This document shows, piece after piece, positions 4,795 through 6,217 of a stretch of DNA of 6,217 bases. A program made the translations under genes and the position numbers. Where the stretch lies: contig JAAZAC010000187.1 in assembly GCA_012514545.1 (NCBI GenBank), forward strand, positions 1-6,217. The letters are read 5' to 3'. The number at the start of each line of letters is the position of its first letter. The stretch's first letter is position 1. Source of the stretch: Actinomycetales bacterium. GTDB taxonomy: Bacteria > Actinomycetota > Actinomycetes > Actinomycetales > Cellulomonadaceae. The notes below the pieces were generated by a model that saw only the letters and a list, made by a program, of their open reading frames with translations, did not search any database and was not told the origin of the DNA.

Positions 4795-6217
4795 TCAGGC
4801 GCGGTCGCGGGCCTGGGCGGCGAGGGCCCGCCGCACGCCGTCCCGCTCCTCGACCACGAGGCGGCGCAGCGCCGGCGTCCGGTCGCCGAGCGCGGCGAGC
4901 CACGCGTCCGTGCGCGCGAGCACGTCCACGTCCGGGCTCCCGGCGAGCCGCGCCGGGTACAGCCCGACGACGATGTTCTGCGCCATCTCGTTCGTCCGCT
5001 CCGCCCACACCCGCTCGAGCGCGGCGAAGTACGGCTCGACGTACGGCGCGAGGAGGGCGGTGTCGTGCACGCGGCCGAAGCCGGCGATGGTCGCCGTCTG
5101 GATCGCGTTGGTGACGGCGTCCTCGTCGACGACGGCGCGCCACGCCGCGGCCTTCGCCTCCGGCGTCGGGATCGCGGCCCGGGCGGCGGCGGCCTTCCGC
5201 TCGCCCGACGCCGTGGCGTCGCGCGCGAGCTCGGCGTCGATCTCCGCCTCGCCGGCGCGGCCGCCCGCGACGAGCGCGACGAGCAGGTCCCAGCGCAGGT
5301 CGGTGTCGACCTCGAGGCCGGGCAGCGGGGCCGAGCCGTCGAGCAGCCCGGCGACCGCGTCGAGGTGCGCGGGGCTCGTCGAGCGCGCGGCGGCGACGCG
5401 GGTGAGCTGGAGCTGGGCGTCGCTGCCCGGCTCGGCGGCGCGGGCGAGGTCCCAGAGCCGGTCGGCGGCCCACGCGTACGTCTCCGCGCGGTGCTCGGGC
5501 GCCACGTAGAGGTCGAGCGCGCTGACGAGCTGGCGCAGCAGCGTCTGCACCACCGAGGAGTCCGTCTCGTGCGCGATGTTGCCGAGCACGAGGCGGGCGA
5601 AGTCGCGGGCGCCCCACTCGCCGTCGCGCGTCATGTCCCACGCGGCGCCCCACACGAGGGAGCGGGGCAGGGAGTCGGCGAAGCCGTGGAGGTGCTCGGT
5701 CGCGGTGGCGAGCGAGGCCTCGTCGAGGCGGACCTTGGCGTAGGCGAGGTCGTCGTCGTTGACGAGGACGAGCGCCGGCCGCGGGCGGCCCACCAGCTCG
5801 GGCACCGGGGTGGCCGCGCCGTCCACGTCGAGCTCGACCCGCGCCACGCGCTCGAGGCGGGCGGCCCCGTCGGGCCCGGGGACGACGTCGTATCCGCCGA
5901 CGGCGAGGCGGTGCGGCCGCTGGACGGGGTGCTCGGCGGGCACCTCCTGGCGTACCTCGAACGCGGTGATCACGCCGTCGGCGTCCGTCTCGACGTGCGG
6001 CCGCAGCAGGGTGACGCCCGCCCGCTCGAGCCACAGCGACGACCAGGACCGCAGGTCGCGCCCGCTCGTCGCCTCGAGCTCGCGCAGGAGGTCGGCGAGC
6101 TCGGTGTTGCCCCAGGCGTGCCGCGCGAAGTACGCGCGGACCCCGGCGAAGAAGGCGTCCCGGCCCACCCACGCGACGAGCTGCTTGAGCACCGAGGCGC
6201 CCTTGGCGTAGGTGATC
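4795..6217 (-). CDS. pepN: Aminopeptidase N, M1 family, C-terminal part (5' end beyond the window)
   Basis: The last 473 or so residues of a zinc-dependent M1 aminopeptidase, which removes N-terminal residues from peptides in the cytoplasm; full actinobacterial (S. lividans-type) enzymes have about 850 residues. The frame is open to the right edge, where it reads 'ITYAKGASVLKQLVAWVGRDAFFAGVRAYFARHAWGN'. The Tyr of 'TYAKG' matches the catalytic transition-state tyrosine of M1 enzymes ('YxKG', as in E. coli PepN and LTA4 hydrolase). The HEXXH...E zinc site and GxMEN motif are upstream, outside the window. Next come 'SGRDLRSWSSLWLERAGVTLLRP' (end of the catalytic domain), a beta-sandwich to about residue 125, and an ERAP1-like helical C-terminal domain from 'LVLVNDDDLAYAKVRLDEASL' through 'PRSLVWGAAWDMTRDGEW' to the end. 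The apparent GTG at 6192 is internal, not a start. No frameshift or premature stop is seen. Confidence 0.93.
   Translation of the reverse strand, partial: ITYAKGASVLKQLVAWVGRDAFFAGVRAYFARHAWGNTELADLLRELEATSGRDLRSWSSLWLERAGVTLLRPHVETDADGVITAFEVRQEVPAEHPVQRPHRLAVGGYDVVPGPDGAARLERVARVELDVDGAATPVPELVGRPRPALVLVNDDDLAYAKVRLDEASLATATEHLHGFADSLPRSLVWGAAWDMTRDGEWGARDFARLVLGNIAHETDSSVVQTLLRQLVSALDLYVAPEHRAETYAWAADRLWDLARAAEPGSDAQLQLTRVAAARSTSPAHLDAVAGLLDGSAPLPGLEVDTDLRWDLLVALVAGGRAGEAEIDAELARDATASGERKAAAARAAIPTPEAKAAAWRAVVDEDAVTNAIQTATIAGFGRVHDTALLAPYVEPYFAALERVWAERTNEMAQNIVVGLYPARLAGSPDVDVLARTDAWLAALGDRTPALRRLVVEERDGVRRALAAQARDRA

Noticed and set aside
2750..5509. Very long plus-strand open frame (about 919 codons) crossing several genes
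   Set aside because: It runs through the TetR gene in another frame and antisense to PIG-L and the aminopeptidase, and its translation is Arg/Ala/Pro-rich noise.
4718..6172. Minus-strand open frame of about 484 codons overlapping the aminopeptidase
   Set aside because: It is a shifted-frame shadow; the aminopeptidase frame has all the M1 C-terminal motifs.
6190..6192. GTG at 6192 as a start of the aminopeptidase gene
   Set aside because: The frame continues upstream to the window edge with the conserved ITYAKGAS sequence, so this is an internal codon.
1..6217. CRISPR array, tRNA/rRNA, insertion sequence, riboswitch or prophage signature
   Set aside because: I saw no regularly spaced repeats, no cloverleaf-like stretch, no transposase or integrase motifs and no abrupt composition change apart from the short AT-richer promoter near 2891-2967.

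Overview
The window is very GC-rich (well over 70 %), almost fully coding, and uses GTG starts and G/C-ending codons throughout. Together with an F420-type (Ddn-like) oxidoreductase, a Streptomyces lividans-type aminopeptidase N and probable leaderless genes, this points to a chromosomal segment of a high-GC actinobacterium. A Cellulomonas-like member of the Micrococcales is my guess, from overall feel rather than any diagnostic marker. I see no tRNA, rRNA, IS element, CRISPR array, phage gene or other sign of a recent mobile element.

Layout. (1) Positions 1-499, minus: N-terminal part of an EamA/DMT-type membrane transporter, running off the left edge. (2) Positions 566-1927, plus: a MocR/GabR-type regulator (GntR winged helix plus aminotransferase-like domain), divergent from the transporter. 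The 66-bp gap carries CACTGG/CCAGTG inverted repeats lying across both putative promoters, so the regulator probably controls the transporter and itself. (3) Positions 1944-2878, minus: a two-gene operon of a small four-helix membrane protein of unknown function, overlapping by 4 bases a nitroreductase/F420-dependent oxidoreductase-family protein. (4) Positions 2988-3608, plus: a TetR-family regulator divergent from that operon. The 109-bp gap between them is unusually AT-rich for this window and holds three TGTCA half-sites about 22 bp apart. (5) Positions 3635-4633, minus: an exported PIG-L family deacetylase with intact metal-binding motifs. (6) Positions 4795-6217, minus: the C-terminal roughly 473 residues of an M1 aminopeptidase N, entering from the right edge.

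The genes form two independent divergent regulator/target pairs (MocR with EamA; TetR with the membrane protein and F420-like enzyme), followed by two housekeeping or secreted hydrolase genes with no evident link to them. Both convergent junctions (1923-1948 and 3602-3632) carry compact GC hairpins that include stop codons and look like shared terminators. The families are mostly familiar. The least described item is the TetR-controlled pair of unknown four-helix membrane protein and Ddn-like oxidoreductase. I did not find a convincing novel defence or mobile system.
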